NCBI RefSeq assembly: GCF_030816935.1 | Contig: NZ_JAUSYO010000001.1 | Coordinates: forward strand, 806,001 to 870,000 | Reading direction: 5' to 3' | Source of the DNA: Arthrobacter sp. B3I9 | GTDB lineage: Bacteria > Actinomycetota > Actinomycetes > Actinomycetales > Micrococcaceae | Length of the DNA stretch: 64,000 nt | Shown here: in pieces, positions 63,824-64,000 of the stretch | Layout: each line of letters opens with the position of its first letter | How positions within the stretch are numbered: the stretch's first letter is position 1 | Position numbers and translations under genes: made by a program | The notes under the pieces: generated by a model | Database searches by the model: none | What the model saw: only the letters and a program-made list of their open reading frames with translations | What the model was told of the DNA's origin: nothing

Positions 63824-64000
63824 CTACTTGGCGGCGGGGATGAGGGAGTCGATCAGGCCCTCGATGCGGGTCTTGATCTCGTCGCGGATCGGGCGGACGG
63901 AGTCGACGCCCTTGCCGGCCGGGTCCTCCAGGACCCAGTCCTCGTAACGCTTGCCCGGGAAGTAGGGGCACTCGTCGCCGCAGCCCATGGTGATCACCAC
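63824..64000 (-). CDS. arsC: Arsenate reductase, low-molecular-weight phosphatase type, C-terminal part (cut by window end)
   Basis: The minus-strand frame from the right edge to the TAG at 63824-63826 reads [20 protein letters not shown], then [20 protein letters not shown] and [32 protein letters not shown] holds the C-terminal cysteine pair and [10 protein letters not shown] the conserved aspartate of the thioredoxin-coupled ArsC family, which reduces arsenate to arsenite. Only 58 residues are in the window. It is the most upstream visible gene of the cluster. Confidence 0.9.
   Translation of the reverse strand: MVITMGCGDECPYFPGKRYEDWVLEDPAGKGVDSVRPIRDEIKTRIEGLIDSLIPAAK

Overview
The window looks like a chromosomal segment of a high-GC actinobacterium, most like Arthrobacter/Pseudarthrobacter (Micrococcaceae). 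The reasons are uniformly GC-rich third codon positions, frequent GTG/TTG starts and ATGA/GTGA overlaps, a tandem glycine riboswitch in front of gcvP, a soxA-soxG-sdaA cluster, and protein sequences of actinobacterial character. No rRNA, tRNA, CRISPR, integrase or transposase was seen. Most of the window is a chain of catabolic modules, many with a local regulator and some with a candidate operator.

Layout. 1-3.6 kb: end of a sarcosine oxidase operon (soxA, soxG) followed by L-serine dehydratase and a 78-residue protein. 3.9-11.7 kb: an acid-catabolism module (GntP permease, CoA-transferase, HMG-CoA-lyase-like enzyme, 2-hydroxyacid dehydrogenase, IclR regulator) next to a LysR regulator and a tartrate/D-malate-type dehydrogenase. 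11.9-24.4 kb: glycine/serine/one-carbon block (riboswitch, gcvP, gcvT, repeats, gcvH, glyA, a second sdaA, lipA, metF-like, amino-acid permease, purU, a second 78-residue protein). With the sox genes it would convert sarcosine to glycine, serine, pyruvate and C1 units, release formate from formyl-THF, and lipoylate GcvH.

25-31.2 kb (minus strand): DUF3100 membrane protein, M20 amidohydrolase, aldehyde dehydrogenase, 3-hydroxyisobutyrate-dehydrogenase-type enzyme and an RpiR regulator with two matching operators. 31.3-33.3 kb: GPP34-family protein, a second 2-hydroxyacid dehydrogenase, one small protein. 33.6-42.3 kb: SorC regulator divergent from a ribose-type ABC sugar operon with a TIM-barrel isomerase, PfkB kinase, amidohydrolase and HAD phosphatase. 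42.4-49.9 kb: LacI regulator, ABM-domain protein and gluconokinase divergent from a DRL-type oxidoreductase, a TRAP transporter and a second HIBADH-type reductase. 50-55 kb: a MatC-type carrier, CaiB CoA-transferase and fused AccD-AccA-like carboxyltransferase, divergent from a GntR regulator. 55-57.7 kb: modABC molybdate transport. 57.7-60.4 kb: a large PEP-synthase/rifampicin-phosphotransferase-like protein. 60.5-64 kb (minus strand): a DUF5655-like protein and an arsenic/thioredoxin cluster with arsC (cut by the window end), trxB, an 18-residue cysteine-rich micro-ORF, an ArsO-like flavoprotein and a remnant of an arsenate-reductase dimerisation domain.

The most notable observation is the micro-ORF at 62705-62761. 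It has a very strong ribosome binding site and encodes three Cys-Cys pairs exactly six residues apart in an acidic peptide, between thioredoxin reductase and the ArsO-like gene. Other notable signals are a long palindromic element present twice with compensating stem changes around gcvH-glyA, a 32-bp tandem array upstream of gcvH, a pair of 78-residue paralogues ending two one-carbon gene runs, and several regulator/operator/transporter modules whose substrates cannot be assigned from sequence.
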